From Lepeophtheirus salmonis (Eukaryota > Arthropoda > Copepoda > Siphonostomatoida > Caligidae): a DNA stretch of 64,000 nucleotides. The notes beneath the pieces are model-generated. The model saw only the letters and a list, made by a program, of their open reading frames with translations. It was not told the origin of the DNA and did not search any database. How positions within the stretch are numbered: the stretch's first letter is position 1; every line of letters starts with the position of its first letter. The position numbers and the translations under genes were made by a program. The stretch is from positions 13,978,363-14,042,362 of the forward strand of contig NC_052135.2 of assembly GCF_016086655.4 (NCBI RefSeq), read 5' to 3'. Below are positions 36,311-47,773 of this stretch, in pieces.

Positions 36311-36805
36311 GCTAAATAAAGAAACATATTTTTATAAAAGCAAATGTTAGTACATTCTGTTACAACAATAACTTTATTCAACATGAAAATATATCCGTGT
36401 CTTTATTTTCTAATAATGTTTGAATTGTACAAATCAATGGATGGAAGTGAGTCATGATGACAAGGACTTCAAATGTCATTGTAACATGATGTAGTAGTAT
36501 TCATACTCATAAATTATATTGTATGATTGTTTAATTCCACTTATCATTTACATATGAATCCAAATAAAACACTTTTGAAATGTATTAGATAAATGAATTT
36601 ATGAGTATTTGTCTATGAACTCATTTTTAGCATTCATTTTGATCTAGCTATATGTGGGTACGATATCAGTAAAATATTGTTAAATATATATATCTAGTCA
36701 CGCCTTCTTTCAATAAATCTCATAATGTAAAATTACTCTAAGCATATAATTGATCTTTCTAAGTAGCTAGAGTTGCATGAAATATGAACTCCAGTAAAGT
36801 AATAA
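36311..36805. other. intergenic, nothing recognised
   Basis: AT-rich sequence without recognisable features. Confidence 0.5.
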
Positions 36806-37560
36806 TGAGCACCGCTCGGAACGGCGCTCTAAATTTTTGAGCAAGAGCTTAGAATAAAGACCGAAAGCGGGAGCGCGCTCATCATTTTCGAAGAGCGATA
36901 AAATCGCTCGAATTTTCGCTCATTTAAATAAGTTTTTTTTTACTTTTTCTGTTTTTACCTCTTGTATCTCAAGATAGGCTATAATTTTTTTTCATAGCTG
37001 TATCTGTGACTGTCAACTGTTTTCAGTTGACGAGTTTGCCTCAGATATCGGTTCCACCCGAGACACCACTAGCTCTTTCCTTTGTGAAGATACCATTGGA
37101 AGATAAATCTTTTTTTTTTTTGTAAACGGATTTTCTGAACTGAAATACGATTTTCTTATATTTTTATGCAGTAAATTGACATAAGATCTCAAAATCTCAC
37201 TCCATCATAAGATACAAGCTCAAGCTAATTATCAGGCTTAACTGGATGATATTGCACCAAACCCCGTAAATAAATATACCCTTAGACAATGCTTCTCAAA
37301 AATTTTGTGCCCAAGGCACCAAAAGACAAGTAAAAATTTCATGACACCCCTGTTTTAATTAAACCAATCATTTGTATTATTAAAAGCTATTGCAAATAAT
37401 GTATAGTTGTCACAAGTGTAAGTACACTCATAAAGAGTTGTGAAATACAAATACACCTATAGGAGCGAAAAATGAGCACCTCTCATGTTTAATTGAGCAA
37501 GAGTTGAAGCGTGCTTATTGCTAAAAAAAAACAACGAGCGGGAGCGCGCACATAATTTAT
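36806..37560. repeat. direct repeats with GAGCGCGCTC-like words
   Basis: A GC-rich stretch at 36806-36930 (AATGAGCACCGCTCGG, GCGGGAGCGCGCTCAT) recurs in the same orientation at 37465-37560 (AATGAGCACCTCTCATG, GCGGGAGCGCGCACAT). The spacer includes GCTTCTCAAAAATTTTGTGC (37292), similar to hAT-type ends. It may be one or two non-autonomous elements; the ends are uncertain. Confidence 0.45.
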
Positions 37561-38071
37561 TTAGCAGACTAAAGCTCTGCCTGCCAGTATGTAATTATAA
37601 AAGAAACACAAAATTAACGTGGTAATCCTGACGATTATAATCATGTTTAGGAGAAGAGAAGCGAACTGGTCATGGCGTGCTATTAGATTAGCAGTGAGTA
37701 AGTAAAAAATACAAAAAAGTCCTACTCCGTAGCTAGATAGGAAGAAATTACTCCATCGTTGATACTCAATTTTAATCCAAGTCTATCGATTATTTTATAT
37801 TGTAGCTTCCCTTGCCAAACAGCAATATTGATCTCCGTCATTCATGAACACCACACGCACTAGTGATTGCTTTATACTAACATGTTCTCTCCCCAAAAAT
37901 TAAATAATGATGATAACACCTTTGTAAAATAAAAAACACTCTTCATATTGATACTTGAAAAAAATATCGAACGTGTTAGGGTCATAGTATTTGCATCTCT
38001 ATAAATAACATATGTGACATGAGTCATGACTCCCAATTTTATGACGTAATTACTATAAATATGTTTAAGAC
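37561..38071. other. intergenic, partly repeated
   Basis: The part 37700-37790 resembles 27680-27800 (GAAATTACTCCATCGTTGAT type words). No gene recognised. Confidence 0.4.
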
Positions 38072-38407
38072 ATATAATGCTGGAAACCTGGGAGCGATGC
38101 CTCAAGTGCATCCCCCTCAAATGGACTAGAAGAACTGAGAAATAACAACAATAACATAATCTAAGTTCAAAAGCCCATTTATCGACCATTTGTCATATTT
38201 TTATGGGGGAAAAAGTATTTATTAGATCTAAATAGTCAAACGTATACCTATATTAAAAAAATCAGGCCTGTAAAATTTTTTTTTCTATAAAAATTTGACA
38301 AATGGTCTTTTGATGTTATGTTATGTCATTCTAGTAATTTCTCAGTTCTTCTACCTCATTTGTAGGAGGGCGTTTGAGCCTTTGCTTACAGGTTTCTAGT
38401 ATTATAT
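38072..38407. mobile_element. MITE with about 130-bp inverted ends, intact copy
   Basis: The left arm starts CATATAATGCTGGAAACCTG and the right arm in reverse starts CATATAATACTAGAAACCTG. Agreement continues through AGAAGAACTGAGAAAT and CCATTTGTCA up to ATTTTTAT, about 130 bp at roughly 80 percent. With a length of about 336 bp the element is nearly one large palindrome. It is the uninterrupted relative of 26233-27578. Confidence 0.75.
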
Positions 38408-38820
38408 GTATAAGAAAAGGACAACATACCTATGTCGCCCGCCATCGGACACTTAAATCAGAATGAAGATAAATTAAATTTATCTTCCTTAGGTCAAGTT
38501 TGTCTGGTGGGGTAGAAACAATTATAACTGGCATATCTTGTCTCTAGGTATCATTGAGGTGATACATGGTGTATTTCCCCTTCTTAGCCTTAATCATGAA
38601 TTTGGAAAATAGACACGCGTTTTATTTACACTGATATAAAATAACAAAAAACAGCCCGTAATTCTAATCACATTCCCCCGTGATTTCCTCATCACAAACA
38701 AACCCGTTAAGTGTTCAAGGCTTCTCCCTCTTTGATCTTGCAGTGGGTTAATTCTAGCTTACTTCTTCACTTTGATCGTTTGTTCCTTCACCTTATGTCC
38801 TTTATATGACGAGGAAATAA
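38408..38820. other. intergenic or retroelement flank
   Basis: Less AT-rich than its surroundings and possibly part of the adjoining retrotransposon, but no coding similarity was recognised. Confidence 0.35.
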
Positions 38821-40075
38821 GTCAATGTCGAGGCCTATCTTCGTATTAACTGCTATGACAGTGCCTTCTTTCGTTCTTTCCGTGCATCTCGCTTTAGGTG
38901 GCTTTATTCTGACCATTTTTAAAACTCATTGTATTGCGGGACAAAGTGCGTTCCGTTTAAGCAAAATTTTCCATTTTTCAAGAGACGGTTGGCAACCCTA
39001 CTCACCACAGGGAAGTGGCCTAGCAGCTTCCCTCAAAATCAGAACACCTGCCTTCTGATTATGTCCCCACTCACCTCTGTATTCACTTCACCGAATCTTC
39101 TCCATCTCAATCTACTATATTGATCCCTAAACACATCAAGTCCTAAAAGGTACGTCTCATCCATTTATTGCATGTATTTTGTCTCTAGGCCATACTTCTT
39201 GAGAACATTTCTCTCTTTCCCTTTTTCAATCTTTCCCAAGTTGATCGGTTGCTTCCGCCACTTCCTTATCCCTTAACAAGGCGTAGGCCAGAACAGATTT
39301 CATAATTTGTGGAGCACAATTCAAACCGAATCCAAGACGAGACATTTTATACCACTTTCCCTTGTAATTCACATTCATTACTTTTGAGAATTCCAGAAGA
39401 GTGCTATTATGTGTGAACTCCCTCCACTCTCGTAGTTTTTCCCCGAATACATCCACATCTGCACTACTGCATCTACATAGTCGTTCAACTCCCTGAAGTC
39501 CAAAACAGTTATCACCTTCCCTTTTCTTCTTTGACGTACATGCGGAGAATTACATCACTATCCGTCCTAGAGATGACTTCTAGCCAATCGTTTTGGATCA
39601 ATTTATTTATCTCTTGGTCGAATTTTCCCTTAATCCTATCAGGGATTGTATACTGCCCAACTAAATTCTTGAGTCTCGATTCCTTCTTCCACTCCCACTT
39701 CACCGTCCACTCAACATCCTCGAATCTTACAACAAAGTTTCCCCACGAACACTCTACAACCTCTCTTCGTTCATCACTGACGTGCAGGGTTCAAGCACTA
39801 CCATTCCCTTGTCCACAATAACCTTACACCTCTCCAGAATATCGTTGCCAATAATCATCTCCAATCCTTAAACTAATTTTCCCTTGTAAGACCCTTACAA
39901 GGTGTAACTGGCCTCTAATCTCAATTGGTACAATTGCTTCCTCACTGCAATCCAGAATTAATCCATCCACGGCTATAGCCCATCTCTTATATGTGATCTG
40001 CTCTTCATCCCAAGCACTCGCTCTTACATCTGTAAATAAAGGGTGTCGATTAGTTACTATGGTAAACATTTTGAC
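38820..40075 (-). pseudogene. LTR-retrotransposon-like Pol remnant (protease to reverse transcriptase)
   Basis: Minus-strand frames, in 5' to 3' order: 40069-39824 ends in LQGKISLRIG and, one frame shift later, continues as NDILERCKVIVDKG, as at the end of retroviral-type aspartic proteases. Then come VEWTVKWEWKKES and YTIPDRIKGKFDQEINKLI (39703-39512), the linker and start of a reverse transcriptase. 39456-39226 carries YKMSRLGFGLNCAPQIMKSV, the RT palm motif preceding the YxDD box. Further down (39215-39060) LKKYGLETK and LLGLDVFR with LRWRRF fit the RT-to-RNase H connection. Stops and frameshifts interrupt it throughout. No long terminal repeats were found. Base composition is markedly less AT-rich than the surroundings, as for a recent insertion. 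Confidence 0.6.
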
Positions 40076-41680
40076 AATATAAGTGTATTTTTTTTAAAGT
40101 TTGACATCAACAGCTATCATAATTTACCATACTCTTATTTTTTACGTTAATGCTCGAAAGAGTCCGCCCAAATTTCCTCGTTAAATCGACACATTACATA
40201 TAAATATACCTACGAGTGTGTAGGCCAGCCCCTTTTAAATCCTGATTTCGCACCACCATACATTTATAAACAGGGACAGTTTTAAACTGAGAGGAGCATA
40301 TGGTCAAGATATATGTGCATGACTCTTTTATGTATATATATTATTAGAGCTGGGATGGTACGCTAAGCCCACGGTTCGGAACAAACTACGGTACACCATT
40401 CACGGTATGCGGTTCGGTACGGTATAATAGTAAAATGTTTTGTTTTGTTTATTTTTTTAAATAATTAAGTTTACCAAGTTTTTTTGATATTTTATTCCTT
40501 AATAATTTATTTTCTGTACAAATAAATTATTCCTAAATAAGTACTCTAATAAACCAAGTTTGACATAAAATATACACGCGTTGTATAATACTATTATTCA
40601 TGAATATATAAAAAATTGCAAAAAGGTGAACTTCTCTACATTTTTTGGCAATAAACAATACCGATTAGCATTTATAATATCGCCAGCTTCCTAAAAACTG
40701 ATTTCGCTTGACCTGTAGTTGCGAGGTATCGTGAACCTAACTTGGAAACATTGGGAAATTTATTTGAATTACCCCTCCACCATACCAATGGGTTTTCGTC
40801 AACTTGGATGTATTTTATCATTTTGTAAGTCATCACCTCTTTTTTGTATTAACAATTATAAATCTCACTTCACTATCTAAATATTTAATTTAAAAAAGAA
40901 TAGCAAAATTTTATAATATCAAAATATATAATAAGTGATTATTAGACTTAGGATTTTTGAGCGATTTTTTTAGCCAAAATGAGAAAAAAAAGATTACTAA
41001 AATTTTTGAAAAAGGAGCACCCACAATATCAAAATTGAGTAATTTATATATGAAGAAAAATACGGGTTTATAAGAATAATTTAAAATAATTAGTTTATGA
41101 ATAAATTATTTATCATAATTTATTCATAAATTTTGTTCGATCAGTATTGGTAGTTTGAAACATACTAAAAAACGTCTACATCAGTAGTTGAAGGAATTTA
41201 AAGTTGGTGATATCTACAGGAGTCTTGTTAGCTCTTATTTTTAGGACACTGGGACAAGTACCCCAAAATCCACACTTATACATATGTAGAACAGGACATT
41301 TTAAATCCTGATTTCTGACCGCCATGGGCTTTCTTTTCAATATAGAATAAATGATTATCAGAGACGGTGCAAGACCCTGTTTTTACATCTCATTTTTTTT
41401 ACTACTTGAATATAATGTGACTTTTTTTGGAAATAAAATATGGGCCTCATCATTTTAATAAACAATTTTTTTTTTTTAATTATATATTTTTTTTAAAGTC
41501 AAGCCTTTTTCGCTCTTTTTCCTAAACTGTATTTATTTTGTATTCACTTCAGGTAAAGCCAATTCAAAACATTTCAAGTAGCATCCTATTTTTTTTACTC
41601 TAATACTCCAAGAAGTATCCCCCTTTCCGTGGCACCAGCACTGGGGATAACACATTATTATTATAAAGATTATAAATCCT
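40076..41680. other. intergenic, possible hAT end
   Basis: Around 40355-40432 words of the type GGTACGG and CGGTTCGG repeat, after GAGCTGGGATGGTACGC, a pattern seen in some hAT-like ends; the second end was not found. No gene recognised. Confidence 0.4.
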
Positions 41681-42290
41681 AAGCATTTTTTAGCGCGGGA
41701 GTTTTATTGTTATTAAAAACGTAAGGAGTGTTTTTTCGTTGTTTTTTTATAAAGCTGCTATTATTACACTTTCACTTTTGAGGTGAGAGCATCTAAGAAT
41801 ACCTATAGTAATGACCAATGATGTAAATCTGGTGTGTTTTTTAGCCGGCCCGTTAATTTGTAATTGGTAGTATAAAGAATGAATTTTCTTTTTTTAGCAG
41901 TTGTCATTATTATTTAATTCCTGAGTAGTAAACATAGATTTAATTATATTCAAAACCTGTTTGAACCTTCGTATGTGCGTAGAAAAGACGTAGTTAACCC
42001 TGAGTATTTGTTGCAGAGTTATGATTGTAAGTCCTTGTTGAACTCAGAGTATCGACGTCGGAGTAATTCTAGCAAATATCCTTGTTTATATCATTTTCTC
42101 CTTCCTCTCTTGACACAACTGATTTTAGCTGATCTAATGAAACGTCATACCCATTATTCTTTCTCTCCTCCAAAAGATTCTTCAAATTGTTAGGGTTGCC
42201 ATGTTGATTTTCGGGTTTTTCTGTTTTTTTAACATGCCCATTCCACACTGGATTTTCACATTTGGTAATCACCATCACTAGTTGCTCATA
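41680..42290. repeat. dispersed repeats shared with 12680-12800 and 26375-26890
   Basis: 41680-41795 resembles 12680-12800 (TTTTTTAGCGCGGGAG, GAGCATCTAAG). 41815-42290 follows the same order of words as 26375-26890. A further partial copy of its tail (AGGGTTACCATGTGTATTTT and AACATAGC) lies at 42540-42580. The open frames here follow the repeat and are not called as genes. Confidence 0.65.
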
Positions 42291-42815
42291 CAAAACGAAG
42301 AACAACACTGAACATTTGTTTTGAGAGTGATAAGTGTAAGTCCTTGTTGAATTCAAAGTAGAATTGAGGATAGAAATGGAAGTAATTCCCATCTATAAAC
42401 TTGCTTGATACGGAGTAGGACTTGTACATATTTCCTTCATCTCACAGCCTGACAACCAAATACACTGTATATTTTTCTGTTAAAAAGGTAATGCCTTGTG
42501 AAAGCTAAGCTGCTCTCCTTCAAAATATTATTCAAGTTGTCAGGGTTACCATGTGTATTTTCGCTTTTTTTAACATAGCAAAAATGCTTACGATTTGCAG
42601 CCCTACATTTAATTATGTGTTATGAATGAGTGCGATCATCAAGTCTTTTAAGGCAGTTTAAAAGACAAAAATAATATGATAATGTACATTCACACTTGAT
42701 ATATATATGCATAATCATGACTATGACAGTCAACGAAATTAAGAAGCAGACAAAGATTCATTATGTGACACTTCATGATTAAAGTATTTTTATTTTTTAT
42801 TAATAATCAGTAGAC

Positions 42816-44371
42816 ATGATGTGGAGAATTGTACTATGTTTTGTGCCCTGCATATTATATATCCCTACTTTTGGAGTGAATGCCATGAGTCCAAACTACG
42901 TTCAAAAGCTTACAAATGAAGTATTAAAAGACTATAATCCTGCTGCAAGGCCAAACGATTTGAACGGAAATATTGGTAATGTTACTTTTGGGATCAGTCC
43001 CACTTGTTTAAATTTACGCTACTATGGATTGGTTTTCGGAAATATTTGGTACAAAATTAATTGGTATGATCCAAGACTTACTTGGAACTCAAGCTCAGGG
43101 GTGGAGAGTTTGAGTCTTCCAAATGATTTGATTTGGAAACCGGATATTGTTCCATTTTTTGGGTAAGGATTTCATTATAATATATTATATTTGACAATAT
43201 TATTTACTTTCAAGTCATAGAAAACACCAAATGATGGCTTAATTTAAATAATTTCCAGTACAAAGAGTAATCCTTTAACTTTTTTTTATTAATTAGAATC
43301 CTCGTTTATATTTAAAATCTGGGTTTTTATTTTATATCGGTCAAAATAGAAGATTTTTGATTTTTTTCAAATATATATTTTTTTAGTTTTTGTCTATAAA
43401 TTGAGAAACTTGTATTATTGATTTAAAGTAATTGTCTGACAGTTCTTGCTAATTCTGATGAATAAATAAATATTTTTTTCTATATGAAAACTTTAAAATT
43501 AGATTTGTAAAAATGTGGTTTTAGTACTTTTTCAATGAGGCAATACGTTTGCAACCCTCAATGGTCATAAGTTATAAATTTGTATTTTTTTCTGTTAAAT
43601 GATCAATAGGTTATCCAATTTCCAATTTCATCTCTGAACTTGTTGATCCAAAAAAATTGTCAAGCCACTCAAATTGAAAATTCCAAAACTCATGTATCAA
43701 ATACGATACGTATGATATTATAGAGTTAAAAATAATTGCAGATAGTTTATTTTAGTAAAATATGTAATCTCAACATGTTCTTGATAGCTCATTGTCAAAA
43801 CTATTCCTTACTTATTTAACGAACTGATAAATATTATGTATCATTATTTGAGTATGTTATCCAAAAAATAAAAATAAACATGATTTCTTTTAAGGCGTGA
43901 TGGAACTCACTACGACTCAAAATATCCAGTGAAAGTATTTCCCAACGGAATGGTTCTTTTTGTGCCAAGTGTGGAGTTTAAGCACCGTTGTTTCAGACAA
44001 ACAAAAAGATCTGCTCGGAAGATCATTCGATGCAATGTGGAGTTTGGTTCTTGGACATATGACAGTGAAATAATGAATCTCAATTTCTTTGGAGGGAAAG
44101 CATCAGTGGACACATCTACCTACGACTTTGACTTTTGTCCAACAAAAGTAAGTTGTTTAACCCTTAATCATTTTCTTAATATTAATACATCAAATTCTGT
44201 GGAATCGTTTTTAAGATTTTACAGAGCACAGCAACACGGAAGGTCAAGAAGATTGAGGGCTATCCAAAGAGTTATGTGAGTCTGATATTTCATTTAAAAT
44301 TGGTCAAAAGAGGGGCTGGAAAGAGGTTGAAGGGTCTTCGGAAAAAAGGTTTTTACAAGTCAGCTAATTAA
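42816..44371 (+). CDS. soluble Cys-loop receptor ligand-binding-domain protein (AChBP-like)
   Basis: Three exons: 42816-43162, 43895-44147, 44225-44371 (phases 2 and 0; GT-AG introns of 732 and 77 bp), 248 residues. Residues 1-23 are a clear signal peptide. The rest follows a nicotinic receptor extracellular domain: KDYNPAARP (38-46), WYKINWYDPRLTWN (78-91, loop D region), LIWKPDIVPFF (105-115, the W-x-P-D loop A), then cysteines 148 and 162 with exactly 13 residues between, followed by FGSWTYD (166-172). The gene stops after YPKSYVSLIFHLKLVKR, just where the first membrane helix should begin, with a short basic tail and a stop; AATAAA follows at 44424-44429. The Cys-loop lacks the usual FPFD core and is basic (RQTKRSARK), as expected if it no longer contacts a channel. 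Loop C has a single cysteine (197), not the vicinal pair. NVT and NSS are possible glycosylation sites. No membrane-domain exons were found downstream. Soluble secretion and ligand binding are inferred. Confidence 0.8.
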
Positions 44372-44423
44372 TTATACAACTCATCAACGTCAACTTTAAC
44401 ACAACTACTACTAATTTGAATCA

Positions 44424-44429
44424 AATAAA
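44424..44429 (+). terminator. likely polyadenylation signal of the LBD gene
   Basis: AATAAA 53 bases after the stop codon at 44369-44371; position and spacing suit a short 3' UTR. Confidence 0.45.
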
Positions 44430-44691
44430 TGCTTAAGTTGCTTTTACTAAGGATTATCATGCTCACTGTTCAACTTGAGCACTGCCAATATAATTATTAT
44501 TACTAATAAAAATTCATTGAGCTATATTAATGTAAATATTCCCAATAAAGAATCATTTATAATTTATCTTTATTCAAAGTTTTAAAAAATAAATTTAATG
44601 GAATTGGAGAACATTTGTTGCATCTAATTTGACCTAAAGCTTCAAAACACGGTATTAGTTTGACTAGATTTATATTTTTTGTGAGACGTTA

Positions 44692-45195
44692 TCAGGGGTG
44701 TCCGCAGGGCTTAGTCTCATAGTCTGTAGCCCCCTCCCCCAATTAAGGGATTTTTACTTTTTATTTAGAACTTTTTTTTTTTTTAATTTAAAATTTAATT
44801 TAATTTTTGATAATTTTCTTCAACAAATTAAATTTTTTGTGAATAGCTGTGGATTTAAAAAAAATCAAAAAAATTTAATATTTGATTTTTTTTTTAATTT
44901 AATATTTCAAATACTTTTCCGCAAAAAAAATAATTTTTTGTGAATAGTTCTAGATTTTTTATTTGTTTAATTTTTTTTTTAAATTTAATATTTAACATAT
45001 TTTTCCCGAAAACAATTCATTTTTTGTAAATAGCTGTAGATTTTTGAATTTTTTTTACATAAAATTTAATATTCTAAATTTTTTTCTAAAATAAAAAATA
45101 ATTTTTTGTGAATAGCTGTGGATTTAAAAAAAATCGAAAAAATTTAACATTTGATTTTTTTTTTTCATAAAATTTAATCCTTATAATATAATCCT
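44692..45195. repeat. AT-rich capped repeat block, copy 8
   Basis: It starts CAGGGGTGTCCGCAGGG, then TGTAGCCCCCTCCCCC, then four copies of TTTTTGTGAATAGCTGTGG or close variants (about 44832, 44936, 45020 and 45105) spaced 80-105 bases apart in T- and A-rich sequence. The opposite cap is not at the end of this block. A separate left cap (AGCGTCCGCAGAAATAAATT) stands at 45356. Confidence 0.65.
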
Positions 45196-47773
45196 ATAAT
45201 AAATAATATAATCATTTTCTCTTATGCCGTATGCAACTGTTTCTTCCCTTTGCAGAATTTAACTTGTTAATTCAACTAAAACAGTACATTCAAGGAGACT
45301 GCATGGTTGGTTATTTATGATTGAATATTCAACACTCCTAGTACAAACAATAGCGTCCGCAGAAATAAATTTATTTGGGGGAGGGGGAATTGGTGTTTGG
45401 AATTATTTTTGAAAATTTTGGAAAGAAACAAAGTTTAAATATGAAATTTCTTTGAAAAAAAAATGGGTATTAAGACTTTTTGTATCAAGTAAAGGTCAAC
45501 GTCTTTATTTCTTAATACTAAATTACGATTTATTAAATGGATTTAGCTTATAAAGGGTTTTTGTCAGAAAAAAGGTCAGTAAAATGTCGGAAAAGGCTCA
45601 AATTTATCCTAATATAACCTGTTTATTCTATTTTGAGTAATAAATTAACGATTGCTAATAATTTGGGAATTTTAAATTGTAAATATGGATATAATTTCTT
45701 TTACAAGAAGACAGATGGACTTACAGCAAAAAATGCAAGTTATTGGAATCTTTGCTCTTTTTGACCAATTAGAACCAAACATTAGTTGCAAAACTTTATA
45801 AAATTTCGATTGGAAATTTATTCATCTCAATTTCTGGTCTTATAAGGTTAATTGTAACATGAAGTGCTTATTCAGGTCACAACACTTTTTTTTTTAATCC
45901 TGAAATTTCAAAACTTTAGAGCCGTTGAGAAACCTCTAAATATTTTTCGACACCGTTCAAAATTAATTTACGATATCTTTAGTCTAAAGGGAAGAATTTG
46001 CGATCCTTGAAGCTAAACATTTCTCAAATTTAAAAAATACGTTCCACCTTAGTGCACACTCAACAACCATTTTTCCTTTTCTAATTTTTAAAGGTAGTTT
46101 TTTTTTTATTACAAAAATCAAAAATGACATCCTTAGAGTTATGATATATTTTATAACAAGGAAGTAAACAAAGCCTTCCTTGATCACTATGATACAATAT
46201 TAGACGAAAATGATGTCTAGATAACGTTTTGATATAAAACTCACGGCATGGAATTTGCTTTATCATTAATAGCAGAATATCAGTTGGATAAAGTAAAAAT
46301 AGGGCATTCAATGTCAAGCCTGCTATGAATCTGTCTCAAAGGATGATGATAACTTTTAACATACATATATATTAAGTTTCAGGTCTATGGAATGATGACC
46401 GAGACAGGTTTTATTGAGATTGGAATTTGTCAAAATTTCTCTTCAAAAATTTAAGATGTTATTTCTCCTCTCCCTCTGGTTCAATTTTCAAAATTTAGAG
46501 ATTTATTCTAAAAATATTCATATAAAAAAGCTTCATAAACGTAGTAAATCTAAAGAGGTTGGACGAATTGACTTTCTAAAAAAAAGGTCATTATGTACAT
46601 TTATTTTTAAAATTAATTTTATTTGTCAAATTTGGCATTTATATAAAAAAAAATATGTCTTCCCTCGAAGAAAAATGCTTGTCACGGCCCTGGTTAAGTA
46701 CCAATAATAGTTATCATCATTGATCTATTATAGAAGTTTGAGTTTAATATATTGAAATGAAATGTTGTAATATTGTTTTTGTATTGATTTAGAAAGTTGT
46801 ATTAGGTGGATTAGAAAAGTATGGACTGATAAATAGGACATTTTATAATTAACAATAAAGTAAAACAATTTTCTAGTTGTTGTTTTTTTTTTCTAAATTA
46901 TGTTGATTTTTTTTTATTCTTTGACCAAATTAGTTGGGCTACTCTTAAAATAAAAAACAGTAGAGAGAGAGAGGGACATGAAGTACCCACATATAAAAAT
47001 ATAAAATCTGAATCTCATCATAGTCCGCCGTTGAAAGAGACCTTCAATGACCAAAAATGCTTATCTGATTAATCCCAAAGATCCTCAGATGAGTTCTTAT
47101 CATGCACCCAGCTACTAGTACTCCCTGGATAATTTCGGAATATCAAATGTTCATCCTCTCCAAATAGTAAATCTGAAAATGTCGTAGAAGATTAGTTGGA
47201 AATTAAATAAAAATCGTATATTTTGGTATTAAAAATAATAATAATATATTTTCTTTTTTTTTTCTTAAAGGACAGGATGAATATAATTGGCGCTGAAAAT
47301 AGCTACAATTTTGACAGAACACAAAAACAAAAAACGTTATACATATATTATTATTCTACATAATTAAATATAAGAAATAATAATTATTATGATAGTAATA
47401 ATAAAAATCAGCATAGTTATAATTAATTAAAATGAAATAATGTAATTATTGTTTGTTGTTTTTTTTTTTTTAGAAAGAATGAATTTTCTGGGAGTTTTCT
47501 TCTATTTCCTTTTATAGACATTTCATAAAAGATATATATATATATGTAAACTGAAAAGAATACATATTTTCATCAAATAATTGACTTTTTTTTAAATATA
47601 TCCACATAATAAGACATACTATTAAGAATATTTATGTACAGGAGGTAATAAGAAACAATAATAATTAATTAATTATTAATAGAAGAGTAATATTCTTGTT
47701 CTTCATTTTGACGGAAGGACATAGCCTCTACACAAAAAAAAAAAAAAAGAAGAAAGGATTGAATTAAAATGAT
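45196..47773. other. intergenic, includes repeat fragments and the 3' flank of BCAS3
   Basis: 45215-45290 shares sequence with 24095-24175. A partial capped AT block starts near 45356. GTCACGGCCCTGG at 46682 resembles a sequence on the opposite strand at 30157. The final few hundred bases are probably 3' UTR of the minus-strand BCAS3 gene. No gene recognised. Confidence 0.4.

Noticed and set aside
37872..38189. 105-codon minus-strand frame
   Set aside because: Its end overlaps the arm of the palindromic MITE at 38072-38407, and the remainder has no recognisable content.
41975..42392. Open frames of 72 and 107 codons
   Set aside because: They follow a dispersed repeat also present at 26375-26890, where the frames are not conserved.
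42816..44371. Reading the LBD gene as a broken full-length nicotinic receptor
   Set aside because: All three exons stay open with matching phases, the Cys-loop core is changed in a way expected for a soluble protein, and no membrane-helix coding sequence follows before the next repeat block. Not fully excluded without transcripts.
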